Assembly (NCBI RefSeq): GCF_001995095.2
Contig: NZ_MTSD02000001.1
Location: forward strand, 930,001 to 994,000
Direction: 5' to 3'
DNA length: 64,000 nt
Origin: Oceanospirillum linum
GTDB lineage: Bacteria; Pseudomonadota; Gammaproteobacteria; Pseudomonadales; Halomonadaceae
The notes beneath the pieces were generated by a model. It was not told the DNA's origin, made no database searches, and saw only the letters and a list, made by a program, of their open reading frames with translations. Position 1 is the stretch's first letter. Every line of letters begins with the position of its first letter. Below are positions 9,184 through 19,643 of the stretch, piece after piece. The position numbers and the translations under genes are program-made.

Positions 9184-11277
9184 TCAGTACCGGAAGCGGC
9201 TCAACTGAGACTCCAGCTGCTTAACCAACGCTAACAAAGCCTGACTCTCCTGATTTGCAGCAATGGCTCCGTCTGCGACCAGGCTGGTTTCGTCACTGAT
9301 ATTAACGATATTACGGGTAATATCTTCTGTTACGGCCCGCTGTTCCTCCACCACACTGGCCATCTGCGTGGTCATATTATCGATCTCAGCAATGGCACCA
9401 ACGACCTGATTAAGATGCGTGGAAGCCTCCTCTGCCATCTGCAGACACTCATCAGACTGAGCATTACCACGCTGCATCGCTTCCAGAGCCTCTTTGGCAC
9501 GTAGCTGCAACTGGTCAATAAGCGCCTGAATTTCCTCAGTGGACTCCTGTGTTTTTGATGCAAGTGTTCGAACCTCATCGGCCACAACAGCAAAGCCACG
9601 ACCCGTCTCACCAGCCCGAGCAGCCTCAATAGCCGCATTCAATGCTAACAAATTCGTCTGGCCGGAAATTCCCTGAATAGTTTCCACAATCTGGCTAATA
9701 TTCTGACTGTCTGTCGCCAGTTGGGCCATAAGTTGCGATGTACTGGAAACCTGATCCGTCAGATGCCGGATAGAGTCTGCACTGCGGTTCACATTCCCCG
9801 CACTGTTATCCACCGAGCCCTTAGCCTCACTGGATGCATTGGCTGTTGTCGTTGCAATCTCTGCCACTTCGCCAGCAGAGGCCGACATTTGATTGATTGC
9901 AGTGGCGATCTGATCAACCTCAGCCCGCTGCTTCTCAATACCCTGAGTACTATTGTCGGAGATCTCCGCCGCCCGGCGTGCCGATCCCTCTACATCTTCC
10001 ATGGCAGAAGCGATATCTTTAACAATGTCGTGAGTTTTATGGATAAACGCGTTGATATTGCGGGACAGATCCCCCACTTCGTCACTGCGATCGGTCGGCA
10101 AGCGAAGTGTCAGATCCCCATCCTGGGAAGCGAGCTGCTGAACCATCTCAGCCCCTTTCCGGATAGGCGCTGCAATACCTTGAGCAATAAGCACTAAGAG
10201 TAAAATACCAGCAACAGAGACAACAAAACCGATAATAACCGTCGTCACCACACTTTCCCGGAACTGGCTGACCATCGATAATTCAACCTTCTTAGCGCCA
10301 GCAAGAACCCACTCAGCATCCTGGTGGATAATCACGGCCCACGGAGTAGAAACACCATCTGGAGAGATGGGCTGTACAGACCAAAAGCTGGAACCGATCT
10401 GACGGGTTACCGCCTCACCCGATTCAACACTCGCCAACAAAAACTCTTTTTCAGTACCAGTATAAGGTTTAGTCAACTCCAGCGAGTCATCAGAATCAGC
10501 CGTCACTAAGCCTTCATTACTCAGCATAAAGACCTGTCCCTTTCCTTCGTAAAGCGAGCGGTCAGCCTTATCCACCAAAGTTTTCAGAAAGCTCAGCTCT
10601 ATATCAACACCGGACATTCCGACCACTCTGTTTTGCACAATAATAGGCATAGTAATCGATGTACCAACGATGGTTTTTCCTCCCGCCTCCCAGGAATAAG
10701 GCTCCACCAGGCAGGCAGACCGGCTTTCAATCGGACAGCTATACCAATCTCCATCGCTGGTTCCGGCAGCTATTGCAGCCTCGACATTCTCCATTCCCAA
10801 TGTGCGATACCCCAAAGAGCCATCCTCCTGTAGAAACCAATAAGGAGCGAACTGGCCATTTTCATGGGTATGCCGCGCACCATTATGGAGCGAGTCATCA
10901 TCTACCGCATTTTTTTTCCACGCCAGATAGGTAGCCATAACGATGTCCATATTTTGCGCAAGAACATCACGGGTGTATTCATAGAAGCGCTCCCGACTGA
11001 TTTCAGCACCCTGGCCTGCAATAAAGCTGGCGCTCGTATCAGCAAGGGCCTTGGTCACAGCAAGGGCATCGCTCAGCTTAATCTGCGTTTTGCCGGCTTC
11101 CGCTACAGCGGAAGCAGATAGTTGAGCCAGTGCTTTTTCAGTTAACTCACTGACAACCATAGACCGGGTTCTCTGTTCTACCTCGTTGTTTTTCCAGGCA
11201 AAAGTTCCCAGAAGAAGAATAGATGAAAGCGCCAGACAGGCACCTGTTGCAATAGCGATGCGAGTTTTTATTTTCAT
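9184..11277 (-). CDS. Methyl-accepting chemotaxis protein with dCache sensor
   Basis: A 697-residue chemoreceptor. Helix 1 (about 9-27) is followed by a large periplasmic double-Cache sensor with the [10 protein letters not shown] and Y-S-W-E-A-G-G-K-T segments typical of dCache_1. Helix 2 lies at about 345-370, then HAMP and the cytoplasmic signalling hairpin, whose tip reads [18 protein letters not shown]. It should signal to CheA through CheW. The start at ATG 11277 is chosen over an in-frame TTG twelve bases earlier. No C-terminal CheR-binding pentapeptide is seen. dCache receptors often bind amino acids, but the ligand is not determined here. Confidence 0.92.
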   Translation of the reverse strand: MKIKTRIAIATGACLALSSILLLGTFAWKNNEVEQRTRSMVVSELTEKALAQLSASAVAEAGKTQIKLSDALAVTKALADTSASFIAGQGAEISRERFYEYTRDVLAQNMDIVMATYLAWKKNAVDDDSLHNGARHTHENGQFAPYWFLQEDGSLGYRTLGMENVEAAIAAGTSDGDWYSCPIESRSACLVEPYSWEAGGKTIVGTSITMPIIVQNRVVGMSGVDIELSFLKTLVDKADRSLYEGKGQVFMLSNEGLVTADSDDSLELTKPYTGTEKEFLLASVESGEAVTRQIGSSFWSVQPISPDGVSTPWAVIIHQDAEWVLAGAKKVELSMVSQFRESVVTTVIIGFVVSVAGILLLVLIAQGIAAPIRKGAEMVQQLASQDGDLTLRLPTDRSDEVGDLSRNINAFIHKTHDIVKDIASAMEDVEGSARRAAEISDNSTQGIEKQRAEVDQIATAINQMSASAGEVAEIATTTANASSEAKGSVDNSAGNVNRSADSIRHLTDQVSSTSQLMAQLATDSQNISQIVETIQGISGQTNLLALNAAIEAARAGETGRGFAVVADEVRTLASKTQESTEEIQALIDQLQLRAKEALEAMQRGNAQSDECLQMAEEASTHLNQVVGAIAEIDNMTTQMASVVEEQRAVTEDITRNIVNISDETSLVADGAIAANQESQALLALVKQLESQLSRFRY

Positions 11278-11368
11278 AAGACAGCCCAACTAAAGATTTA
11301 TGTGCTCAATGAACATATCTATAGCATAGATCTTGCCAGATTTGTGCTAAACAGTACTGATCAAACGA

Positions 11369-11403
11369 AAAAGGCATGCACCCAAGCAGAGTACATGCCT
11401 TTT
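11369..11403 (-). terminator. Terminator downstream of alanine symporter gene
   Basis: Inverted repeat AAAAGGCATG (11369-11378) and CATGCCTTTT (11394-11403) with a 15-base loop. On the minus strand it follows the symporter stop codon and ends in T residues. Confidence 0.7.
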
Positions 11404-11458
11404 GATCAACTACCACAAAAAAACCTGTGGCTTTACCGGACTGTCGTTTTGCTTATTG

Positions 11459-12958
11459 TTATTTGCCTGATTGCTTTTTCTCAGCCAGGCGTTTTTCCCA
11501 GTAAGTAGCACCTTTAATGCCTAACTTCTTAGGATCAAACGTGTACTCAGTTACACCCGCTTTCTGTTGCTCTTCATAGTCCTTCAGTACCTTCATGGTC
11601 GGCTTGGACATAAAGAAGATAATGATAATGCCAACGATATTTAGCCATGCCATCAGGCCAACACCTACGTCACCAAGGCCCCATGCCAGATCAGCAGCTT
11701 TCACAGCACCATAAAAAGTAGACGCCATAATGGCCACTTTCAATCCCAGAATCAGGCCCGGAAGATTGATGGTACGCTTCAGATACGCCACATTGGTTTC
11801 TGCAATGTAGTAGTGCGCCAGAATCGTAGTGAAGGAGAAGAAGAAGAGTGCCAAAGCGATAAATGGCTTACCAAAACCAGGCATAGTGGTTTCAATCGCC
11901 ATCTGAGTGAACACCGGGCCGTTAGCCGCAATATCCGCTGCAATGTTCTGAACCAGGAAGGTATCACCAACGCCATGAACGTTATAAGCACCCGTAATCA
12001 GGATCATAAAGGCAGTCGCAGAACACACGAACAGAGTATCGATGTATACGGAGAAAGCCTGAACCAGACCTTGCTGTGCAGGGTGATCAACTTCAGCAGC
12101 CGCTGCAGCGTGAGGACCTGTACCCTGACCCGCTTCATTGGAGTAAACACCACGCTTCACACCCCAGCCAATTGCAGCACCAAAGCCCGCCATTGGAGTG
12201 AAGGCGTCACCCAGAATCTGACCGATGATCGCAGGAATCTCAGCAATATTCAGCAGAACGATAACGCTTGCGATGATGATGTAACCCAGAGCCATGAAAG
12301 GTACAACGATCTGAGTAAAGTGTGCAATACGCTTTACGCCACCGAAGATGATGAAGCCCAGAACCAGAACCACAGCCAGACCGGTGAAGATCTTAGCAGA
12401 GCTCAGTTCACCCAGACCTGTCTGAATCATCGCACCGGAACCAAAGGTTGCTTCTACCGCATTACCGATACTGTTCGCCTGAACCCCCGGCAATAACAGA
12501 CCACACGCCATGATCGTTGCAATAGCAAAGATCCATGCGTACCACTTCTGGCCCATCGCTTTCTCGATATAGTAAGCAGGGCCACCACGATACTGACCAT
12601 CCTGCTCTTCTTTATAAAGCTGAGCCAAAGTTGATTCTGCATATGCTGTTGCGGCACCAAGGAAGGCAACAACCCACATCCAGAAAACGGCACCAGGGCC
12701 ACCGAAGCCAATAGCAGCGGCAACACCTGCAATATTACCCGTACCTACCCGACCAGACAGCGAAACAGCCAATGCCTGGAAGGATGAGATACCTTTGTCA
12801 GAGCTTTTTCCGGAAAATAGCAGACGCCACATTTCGGAAAAGTGCCTGACCTGAACAAACCGGGTCAGAATAGAGTAGAACAAACCGGCACCCAGGCACA
12901 GATAGATCAGTACCGGACTCCAGATAATGCCGTTCATAAAATCGACAAATGCTTGCAT
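11459..12958 (-). CDS. Sodium:alanine/glycine symporter (AGCS family)
   Basis: A 499-residue inner-membrane protein importing alanine or glycine with sodium. Family hallmarks include the early N-terminal segment GIIWSPVLIYLCLGAGLFYS, the motif SGRVGTGNIAGVA and the block GVYSNEAGQGTGPHAAA. About eleven membrane helices are visible. GGGAGG lies nine bases before the ATG. The gene stands alone between a chemoreceptor and a histidine kinase. A 16-base palindrome lies in its leader 24 bases upstream of the start codon. Confidence 0.93.
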   Translation of the reverse strand: MQAFVDFMNGIIWSPVLIYLCLGAGLFYSILTRFVQVRHFSEMWRLLFSGKSSDKGISSFQALAVSLSGRVGTGNIAGVAAAIGFGGPGAVFWMWVVAFLGAATAYAESTLAQLYKEEQDGQYRGGPAYYIEKAMGQKWYAWIFAIATIMACGLLLPGVQANSIGNAVEATFGSGAMIQTGLGELSSAKIFTGLAVVLVLGFIIFGGVKRIAHFTQIVVPFMALGYIIIASVIVLLNIAEIPAIIGQILGDAFTPMAGFGAAIGWGVKRGVYSNEAGQGTGPHAAAAAEVDHPAQQGLVQAFSVYIDTLFVCSATAFMILITGAYNVHGVGDTFLVQNIAADIAANGPVFTQMAIETTMPGFGKPFIALALFFFSFTTILAHYYIAETNVAYLKRTINLPGLILGLKVAIMASTFYGAVKAADLAWGLGDVGVGLMAWLNIVGIIIIFFMSKPTMKVLKDYEEQQKAGVTEYTFDPKKLGIKGATYWEKRLAEKKQSGK

Positions 12959-12981
12959 TAAAAATGCCTCCCGTTAGAGGT

Positions 12982-12997
12982 AAGCGCTTAAGCGCTT
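12982..12997. promoter_or_regulatory. Perfect 16-bp palindrome in symporter leader
   Basis: AAGCGCTTAAGCGCTT is both a perfect palindrome and a tandem duplication of AAGCGCTT. It lies just upstream of the symporter ribosome binding site, where a bound repressor or an RNA hairpin could block expression. No cognate regulator is identified. The rest of 12998-13363 is AT-rich leader and promoter DNA in which I see no gene or known riboswitch. Confidence 0.5.
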
Positions 12998-13363
12998 TTT
13001 AGTTCTTAGATTTATAGTAAATTACACGTGGAACATGTTTATCAGACGACAGTCCAGAAAGAGATTTTACCTAAGTCGAAACAGAAAAGCACTCTGATTT
13101 TATGACTTATCAGGCACAAAAAACCTATTAATAAGAAAAATACAGAATAACCCTACAATCAAAACAGGATAAAGCAGCAATAATTATTGCAACACAAACA
13201 GATAATGCCGATACAGTACAGAATCTCCTCAGAATTCAGCTAGAATGAATCTCATTAATAGACTTATAACTCGGTATAAAGATGAAGAAAACCAGTGATA
13301 CACTAAAACTCACTGCCATAGACCCTTTAGGTACACGGTTTTTCCGCCGTTAAGGAATGATGC

Positions 13364-16300
13364 ATGTATCCTCCGGTAGAAACGGACAGACCTCCGGTCA
13401 AAATACGTACTGTTTTTTTGCGTATTTTTCTGCCTCTAGCACTCATAACCTTGCTGGTCTGTAGCCTGATCACCCGCATCCTTTATGAAAACGAGCTAAA
13501 CCTGATTCGCTTGCATGAACAATCGCTTCTGGAGCGAAGCACCCAAAGCCTGCAGCAAAACCTTCAGCCGCCACAAGACCACCTCAGAAGCCTTATTACA
13601 GAAGCTCCGGTACTCTACAGCCTGAGAAACCCCGCCGACAATCTTAAAGCAATGGAAGGTAGCTTTGCGTCACTATTAAGCCGCAACAAAGACTACTTTC
13701 AGGTTCGCTGGATAGACGAGACCGGGCAGGAACGCTTGCGCCTTGAACCCGCACAGGATCGCTCCCGGGGGTATATTCGGATCAGGGATGTACAGCTACA
13801 AAACAAATCGGAGCGTTACTATTTTCGTGCCACCCAGGCATTAGCCGGCAGTAACAGGCTCTTTCTCTCTCCAATGGACCTTAATGTTGAACAAGGGAGC
13901 ATAGAGCGCCCTATACGCCCAACCCTGCGTATGAGCATTCCGCTTCAGGATAGCGGAGAAAACCGGGGCATTATTATTATCAATATCGATATGCGAAAGT
14001 ATCTCAGTGATCTGCAACAGGTTCTGGAGTCCGATACAGACCGAATGCAACTGATCAACCCTCAGGGATACTGGCTCCAGCACCCGGATAATACCTTGGA
14101 GTGGGGCTTTCAGCTGCCCCATGGCCAAGCCTTCAAAAAACAGTACCCTAATATCTGGCAGAGAATGCACAGCTTCAGTCAGAACCAATGGATTCAGGAC
14201 CAAGGCCTTTGGAGCTGGGCCCCGGTTTATCCGGATAATGATCCTCAAATATTCAACAATCAGAGTATGGGATGGCTGCTACTTGAGCAACCTCCCGAAG
14301 TCATTAACCAGCTGCGCCTGAAGTTCTGGGGTGGTGCTTTGCTCTTACTTCTGCTGACAGCAGCTATCGGTGGCTATATTTTGCAGCGGCTGCTCAAAGC
14401 CCAGCAAGTACAGCAGCAGGCAGAAAGCCTGGCCCTACAGAACCAGATGCAGGCAGATCAGCTTAATAAGCAGCGGGAAGATGAACAGCGCTTCCGGGTT
14501 ATTTTTAACGCCTCACATACACCCCTTTTAGTTTGTAATAGCCAGGGCAATATCGCACTGGTGAATCCAGCTCTGGAGAAACTCTTTGGCTACAGCGCCT
14601 TTGAGCTCTCAGGTCTGCCTATTGAGCACCTGATTCCTGTAAAAATGCGCAAACAGCATGTCACAGAGCGCACTCAGTACCTCAGCCATCCGCGCCCTCG
14701 TCCTAAAATGATGAAAAACGGCGAAAGTCTGCAGGGCGTTCGGAAAGACGGAAAACTCATTCATGTCGAAATAGGCCTGAGTCCCTACGAAAATGAAGGG
14801 GAGACCTATATTCTGGCAACGCTGGAGGATATCAGCAGTCGAGTTCAAGCAGAGCGTAAAATAACCGAGCTCCACGCCAGAAAAACACATCACCTGGAAA
14901 AAGCCAGAAAAGATGCAGAACGCCTGGCCCGGCTGAAAACCGACTTTCTGGCCAATATGAGCCATGAGATCCGTACACCACTGAACGCCATTCTGGTTCT
15001 GAGTGAATTACTCGACCAAGAGCTAACTGAGCAACAGGCATGTTCCGGAAATACCAGAGAGCTAAGCAAAAACATTCAGCAAGCGGGAGAAAACCTGCTA
15101 TTGATCGTGAACGATATTCTTGACTATTCCAAGATTGAAGCAGGGGGATTAAGCCTGGAAAAAACGCCTTTCGCGCTACAGGATCTCTTTCCCCAAATAC
15201 TCTCCATATGCCGCCCTCAAGCAGATAAAAAAGATCTGCTGCTACAGCTGGACTGCGATGGCAATGAAAGATTACGCCTGATTGGCGACCCTCACCGTAT
15301 CCGCCAGGTACTGCTTAACCTGGTCAGTAATGCCATAAAATTTACAGACCAGGGTAGCGTCAGCATCAGGGTTCATGCCCGGGAAAAAGAGCAAAATCAG
15401 ATCAGCCTTCAATTCAGTATCACAGATACAGGCCCGGGAATTGAGCCGGAACAGCAAACTGCTATCTTCAATGCTTTTACCCAGGCTGATAGCTCTGTAA
15501 CCCGTAAATTTGGTGGTACAGGCCTAGGACTCACCATCAGCCGTCAGCTGGTATATCTGATGGGAAGTCAATTGGAGCTCAGTAGTCAACCGGGTAAAGG
15601 CAGTAACTTTAGCTTTACCTTAAGCCTGCCCTTGGCAGAGGAAGCCGTTTCTGAAGACTCGTCAGAATATACAGAGCAAGCAGGGACCGAAGCATCACTC
15701 TGCCTTGAGGGACGAACGCTTCTGGTTGTTGATGATAGTGACCTTAATCGGGATATTGCCCGGCGCATCATTGAGCGAGCCGGAGGCGTGACAGTGTTAG
15801 CAGAAAACGGGGCCGTCGCACTGAGTAAAGCAGAGAGTATGGTAGAAACACCACCAGACCTGATTCTCATGGATCTGCAGATGCCTGTTATGAGTGGTTA
15901 TGAGGCAATCAAGCAGCTTAGGCAACGACCAGCCTATCAGAAAACCCCAGTGATCGCCCTGACCGCAGGTATTACTGAATCGGCCCATAAACAAGCATTG
16001 GAGCATGGCGCAGATCAGGTGTTGACGAAACCTTTCACCATTCACCAGATTATCGCTTGCCTGAAAGCCTGTCTTGAGGGGAAAAATAAAACAGACACGG
16101 CCTCAAAATACCTGCCGCACCAAGGTACCACACCCTTGATACAGCATGCCTCCCAGGCAGAGCAACCCCCTATCATGGACGAAAAAGCAGCCCTGCTAAA
16201 CTGGGGTGACGAAGAATCCCTGCAGCATTTTCTGACACAGTTCCAAAGACAGTACAGCCATTGCTGCCAGGAAATTACCGAATATCTTTTGACAAATAAA

Positions 16301-16510
16301 CGCAAGCAAGCCGAAGGTCTGACTCACAAAGTTAAAGGGGCTGCTGGCAGTCTTTACCTTTGTGCACTGGAGTACAGCCTCCAGCAGCTGGAGCACAAGC
16401 TGCGGGAGGGAAGTGAAACGAACGAAATGATCACAAAGCAAATATTACCAACGATTTCTGATACGTTAAATAATACACTGGCATTTATCTCTGGCTATTC
16501 TGGTAAATAG
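13364..16510 (+). CDS. Hybrid sensor histidine kinase (PAS-HisKA-HATPase-REC-HPt)
   Basis: A 1048-residue membrane kinase. Helix 1 lies at about 19-38 and helix 2 at about 322-341; between them is a periplasmic sensor of about 280 residues. A PAS domain (about 378-490) contains F-N-A-S-H-T-P-L-L-V-C. The H-box FLANMSHEIRTPLNAI puts the phosphorylated histidine near 534. The ATPase motifs NLVSNAIKF, DTGPGI and GGTGLGLTI are intact. A receiver domain with aspartate near 837 (ILMDLQMP) and a C-terminal HPt domain with histidine near 988 (THKVKGAAGSL) complete a four-step phosphorelay. AAGGA precedes the ATG. The likely next partner is the receiver protein at 16650. Confidence 0.92.
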   Translation: MYPPVETDRPPVKIRTVFLRIFLPLALITLLVCSLITRILYENELNLIRLHEQSLLERSTQSLQQNLQPPQDHLRSLITEAPVLYSLRNPADNLKAMEGSFASLLSRNKDYFQVRWIDETGQERLRLEPAQDRSRGYIRIRDVQLQNKSERYYFRATQALAGSNRLFLSPMDLNVEQGSIERPIRPTLRMSIPLQDSGENRGIIIINIDMRKYLSDLQQVLESDTDRMQLINPQGYWLQHPDNTLEWGFQLPHGQAFKKQYPNIWQRMHSFSQNQWIQDQGLWSWAPVYPDNDPQIFNNQSMGWLLLEQPPEVINQLRLKFWGGALLLLLLTAAIGGYILQRLLKAQQVQQQAESLALQNQMQADQLNKQREDEQRFRVIFNASHTPLLVCNSQGNIALVNPALEKLFGYSAFELSGLPIEHLIPVKMRKQHVTERTQYLSHPRPRPKMMKNGESLQGVRKDGKLIHVEIGLSPYENEGETYILATLEDISSRVQAERKITELHARKTHHLEKARKDAERLARLKTDFLANMSHEIRTPLNAILVLSELLDQELTEQQACSGNTRELSKNIQQAGENLLLIVNDILDYSKIEAGGLSLEKTPFALQDLFPQILSICRPQADKKDLLLQLDCDGNERLRLIGDPHRIRQVLLNLVSNAIKFTDQGSVSIRVHAREKEQNQISLQFSITDTGPGIEPEQQTAIFNAFTQADSSVTRKFGGTGLGLTISRQLVYLMGSQLELSSQPGKGSNFSFTLSLPLAEEAVSEDSSEYTEQAGTEASLCLEGRTLLVVDDSDLNRDIARRIIERAGGVTVLAENGAVALSKAESMVETPPDLILMDLQMPVMSGYEAIKQLRQRPAYQKTPVIALTAGITESAHKQALEHGADQVLTKPFTIHQIIACLKACLEGKNKTDTASKYLPHQGTTPLIQHASQAEQPPIMDEKAALLNWGDEESLQHFLTQFQRQYSHCCQEITEYLLTNKRKQAEGLTHKVKGAAGSLYLCALEYSLQQLEHKLREGSETNEMITKQILPTISDTLNNTLAFISGYSGK

Positions 16511-16649
16511 AAGCTAACTATAATCAGGTAATAAACACATTGAAGAAGCTAGCCCTGTATGCAGATAACAAACCATTGTTGACTATCAAACGGATACAGG
16601 CTTTGTAACAAGGTCTCTTCAACACAGTTAAACAGCGTAAGGAGCAGCT

Positions 16650-17543
16650 ATGAAGCCTTATCAGGTTCTTTTAATTGAGGATGAAGAGATCATCGCCGGG
16701 TTCATTGAGCACACTCTGGCTAAAGAAGATATTCAGGTTGTTCTTATGCCTAATGCTGAAAGTGCCTGGACCTATCTGCAGGACAACCCCTGTCAGACGG
16801 ATGTCATCTTACTGGATCGCCAATTACCGGGTATGGATGGCATTGAGTTTCTGCAGCGATTAAAACAGGACACCGCACTACAGCGAATTCCCGTCATAAT
16901 AGAAACGGCTGCATCAGATCAGGAAAGTATTCAGCAAGGAATCGATGCAGGGGCTTATTACTATCTGGTTAAACCTCTGCAACGGGAGCTGTTAATTCCC
17001 ATTATTAATGAAGCTGCCAGCCAATATCGTGAGTTCTGCACCCTGCAGGAGACTCTGAACGAAACATCCCAGGCTCTGCAGCTTATGAGCCATGCGGAGT
17101 TTACACTGCGCACTTTGCCAGAAGCTCGTTTATTGACCAATGCACTCAGCCAGATTTACCCTGAACCCAAAAAGGTTGCAACAGGCCTCCTGGAGTTACT
17201 GGTCAACGCTGTCGAACATGGCAATCTGAATATCAGCTATGAAGAGAAAACACTTCTGTTAATGAGCCGCCAGTGGCATGAAGAAGTGGAAAAGCGACTG
17301 AGAGACCCGAAATATAAAGAACGCCGGGTGCACGTCAGTTATCGCAAAGAATCCAACCGCATTGTGTTAACCATTACCGATGATGGTAACGGCTTCAACT
17401 GGGAACCCTACCTGGAAATCCAACCTGACCGTGTCTTTCACCTGCACGGTCGCGGAATTGCAATGGCCCGTAGAATAAGCTTCGATACGATCGATTATCA
17501 GGGTAATGGCAATCGTGTTGTCGCGATGGTTCAACTGGGATAA
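16650..17543 (+). CDS. Receiver domain fused to RsbW/SpoIIAB-like ATPase
   Basis: A 297-residue cytoplasmic protein. The N-terminal receiver has the acidic pair E10-D11, phospho-acceptor D56 (ILLDRQLPG), T86 and K108, all as expected. Instead of a DNA-binding domain, residues about 160-297 form a GHKL ATPase of the anti-sigma-factor type: N-box ELLVNAVEHGN, G1 DDGNGF and G2 HGRGIAMA. There is no dimerisation/H-box, so it is not a classical kinase. The PP2C phosphatase often found with such ATPases is absent. AAGGAG precedes the ATG. It follows the hybrid kinase by 139 bases and is the probable phosphorelay output. Confidence 0.85.
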   Translation: MKPYQVLLIEDEEIIAGFIEHTLAKEDIQVVLMPNAESAWTYLQDNPCQTDVILLDRQLPGMDGIEFLQRLKQDTALQRIPVIIETAASDQESIQQGIDAGAYYYLVKPLQRELLIPIINEAASQYREFCTLQETLNETSQALQLMSHAEFTLRTLPEARLLTNALSQIYPEPKKVATGLLELLVNAVEHGNLNISYEEKTLLLMSRQWHEEVEKRLRDPKYKERRVHVSYRKESNRIVLTITDDGNGFNWEPYLEIQPDRVFHLHGRGIAMARRISFDTIDYQGNGNRVVAMVQLG

Positions 17544-17849
17544 TTCCGCTGGTTAGGCTAATATACCCGCGATTTGTCGGGTTATGCTCAGGTGCCGGTA
17601 TCAGATATACCGTGCTGGCACCGGGCGTGAGAACAGATACAACCCCATCTGTAAGCCTCTGAAGCATTATCTGTTTTTCGTCTTTATTCCTCCCGTCAAT
17701 CTGACCGGCGACCCAGCTGATAGCTGGCGCAATAAAAACGCAACGCCCAGCCAGTAAACTCGGCGCTGAACCTTTGGATTTGACCTTCAGCAGACCCCGT
17801 CACCCTTTTGGATTGACATCACGCTCATCGCAAATAACGGAACAAGCGA
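17544..17849. other. Intergenic stretch without gene
   Basis: About 306 bases separate the receiver-ATPase gene from the antiporter gene. I see only weak hairpins (for example CGGTAT and ATACCG near 17594-17610) and no convincing open frame with a ribosome binding site. Confidence 0.5.
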
Positions 17850-19559
17850 ATGCACTTGGACACATTTATTACCTCAGCTTTGATGGTTCTGATCGCAACT
17901 TCAATTGCGGTTGCTGTATTCAAACACTTTGGACTTGGCTCTATTCTGGGCCTTCTGGTGGCAGGGATTGCTGTCGGTCCTCACTCCTTTGGCCCGGCAA
18001 TCACAACAGAAGTAGAAGATGTCCGCCACTTCACAGAACTCGGTGTGGTAATGCTGCTGTTTCTCATCGGCCTGGAGATGAAGCCTGCACGGCTCTGGTC
18101 GATGCGGCGCGAGGTATTCGGTTTAGGCTTACTGCAAATTCTGCTTTCCGGTGCCGTCATTGCGGCTTATTTTCTGTTCTTTGAGCCTCACTGGACCAGC
18201 GCCCTTCTCATCGGCCTGACCTTTGCGCTCTCCTCCACTGCCATGGTTCTGCAGATACTGCAGGAAAGCGGAGAGATCAACAGTCGTCACGGTACCGCTG
18301 CTTTTTCTATTCTGCTGATGCAGGATCTGGCCATTGTGCCTTTGTTAGCAATCGTACCGATTCTCTCTCAAACCGGCCGCTTATCTTCTGAAGTTCCTAT
18401 GTGGCAGCAGTTCAGTACTGTCGTCGGGATGCTGGCACTGATCGGTGTTTTTGGCCGCTATATTCTGCCGATGACCCTGGATGCACTTTCAAAGCGGGGT
18501 AACAAAGAGGGCTTTCTTCTCGTTGTGCTGATGGCGGTCTTCCTGTCGGCCTGGTCAATGCACCATGCCGGTATCTCCATGGCTCTGGGTGCCTTTATTA
18601 TGGGGATGCTGCTGTCCGGCTCTAAATATCGCCTGCAGGTTCAGGCCCTGGTTGAACCCTATAAAGGCATGCTGATGAGCCTCTTTTTTGTGGCTGTGGG
18701 TATGTCAATTGATATCAGTGCTCTGGCATCGAAACCACTGCTCTTTATGCAACACGTTGCTGTTATCGTAATACTTAAATTTATTGTATTACTGGGTCTG
18801 GCAATAGCGTTTGGTTATATTCGTCAACAAGCGATCCGTATTGCACTGCTCTTATCTCAGGGCGGTGAATTTGGCTTTGTCCTTTTTGGCTCCGCCAAGG
18901 CACTGCAGGTTATCAGTGATGAAACCTTTGTTCTGGCTGTTGGTGTTATTTCTGTTTCTATGGTTGTCACGCCCCTGGCACTGAAAGCCGCAGATATGCT
19001 GAATCACATGCTCTCCGGCAAGAAAAACACAGAAGATACCCCTCAGATTGAAATTCCGGTGCAAAACTGCCAGGGCCGGGTAATTATCGGTGGCTTTGGT
19101 CGTGTTGGTTATACTGTCGCAACCTTACTGGAAGAGCGTAGCGTCCCCTATATCGCCTTTGACACCAATCCAACTCATATTGCCAAAGGCCAGGAACAGG
19201 GTATGCCAGTTTACTATGGGGACGTGGGTGATCATCACCTGCTGGAGGCAGCACATATGCATGAGGCTTCACTGGTTGTTATGACCATCGACCATACACC
19301 TTCAGCGCTACGGGCTATTCAGCATATCCGTACGGACTATCCTAACGTGCCTATTATTTCACGGGCGCGTGACCTGGCATCCTGTAACGAGCTTATTGAG
19401 GCGGGAGCCAATAGCGCCTTTCCTGAAGCACTGGAAAGCAGCCTGCATCTTGGGGGAGAAGCACTGAAGATGATCAACGTGAAAGAGAACGAAGTAAGCA
19501 CCTTACTGGATGCCGTTCGTGAGGACGGTTATCAGGTACTTATAACGGATAAAAACTAA
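17850..19559 (+). CDS. Kef-type monovalent cation:proton antiporter (CPA2) with TrkA-N domain
   Basis: A 569-residue protein. Residues about 5-385 are a 12-13 helix CPA2 antiporter, with HFGLGSILGLLVAGIAVGP at the start and S-Q-G-G-E-F-G-F-V in the core. Residues about 410-530 form a Rossmann RCK/TrkA-N domain with the nucleotide loop GGFGRVG. The arrangement matches KefB/KefC, glutathione-gated potassium efflux systems, but the glutathione-gating residues were not checked and no KefF/KefG ancillary gene is adjacent. A specific Kef subtype is therefore not assigned. Confidence 0.85.
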   Translation: MHLDTFITSALMVLIATSIAVAVFKHFGLGSILGLLVAGIAVGPHSFGPAITTEVEDVRHFTELGVVMLLFLIGLEMKPARLWSMRREVFGLGLLQILLSGAVIAAYFLFFEPHWTSALLIGLTFALSSTAMVLQILQESGEINSRHGTAAFSILLMQDLAIVPLLAIVPILSQTGRLSSEVPMWQQFSTVVGMLALIGVFGRYILPMTLDALSKRGNKEGFLLVVLMAVFLSAWSMHHAGISMALGAFIMGMLLSGSKYRLQVQALVEPYKGMLMSLFFVAVGMSIDISALASKPLLFMQHVAVIVILKFIVLLGLAIAFGYIRQQAIRIALLLSQGGEFGFVLFGSAKALQVISDETFVLAVGVISVSMVVTPLALKAADMLNHMLSGKKNTEDTPQIEIPVQNCQGRVIIGGFGRVGYTVATLLEERSVPYIAFDTNPTHIAKGQEQGMPVYYGDVGDHHLLEAAHMHEASLVVMTIDHTPSALRAIQHIRTDYPNVPIISRARDLASCNELIEAGANSAFPEALESSLHLGGEALKMINVKENEVSTLLDAVREDGYQVLITDKN

Positions 19560-19596
19560 CCTCTGACCCCAAGCAGAAAAGCACAATAACCACTTA

Positions 19597-19626
19597 AAAG
19601 AGCACTGAATATTTTCAGTGCTCTTT
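19597..19626. terminator. Bidirectional terminator
   Basis: AAAGAGCACTGAA (19597-19609), a TATT loop, and TTCAGTGCTCTTT (19614-19626) form a perfect 13-pair hairpin between the convergent antiporter and GGDEF genes. Confidence 0.8.
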
Positions 19627-19643
19627 CAGTCAGTGCTCAGTGG

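Noticed and set aside
12959-13260. Glycine riboswitch in the alanine symporter leader
   Set aside because: Such riboswitches are common before this gene, and CAGTCCAGAAAGAG looked suggestive, but the required conserved GCCGAAGG-type core is not present on the minus strand.
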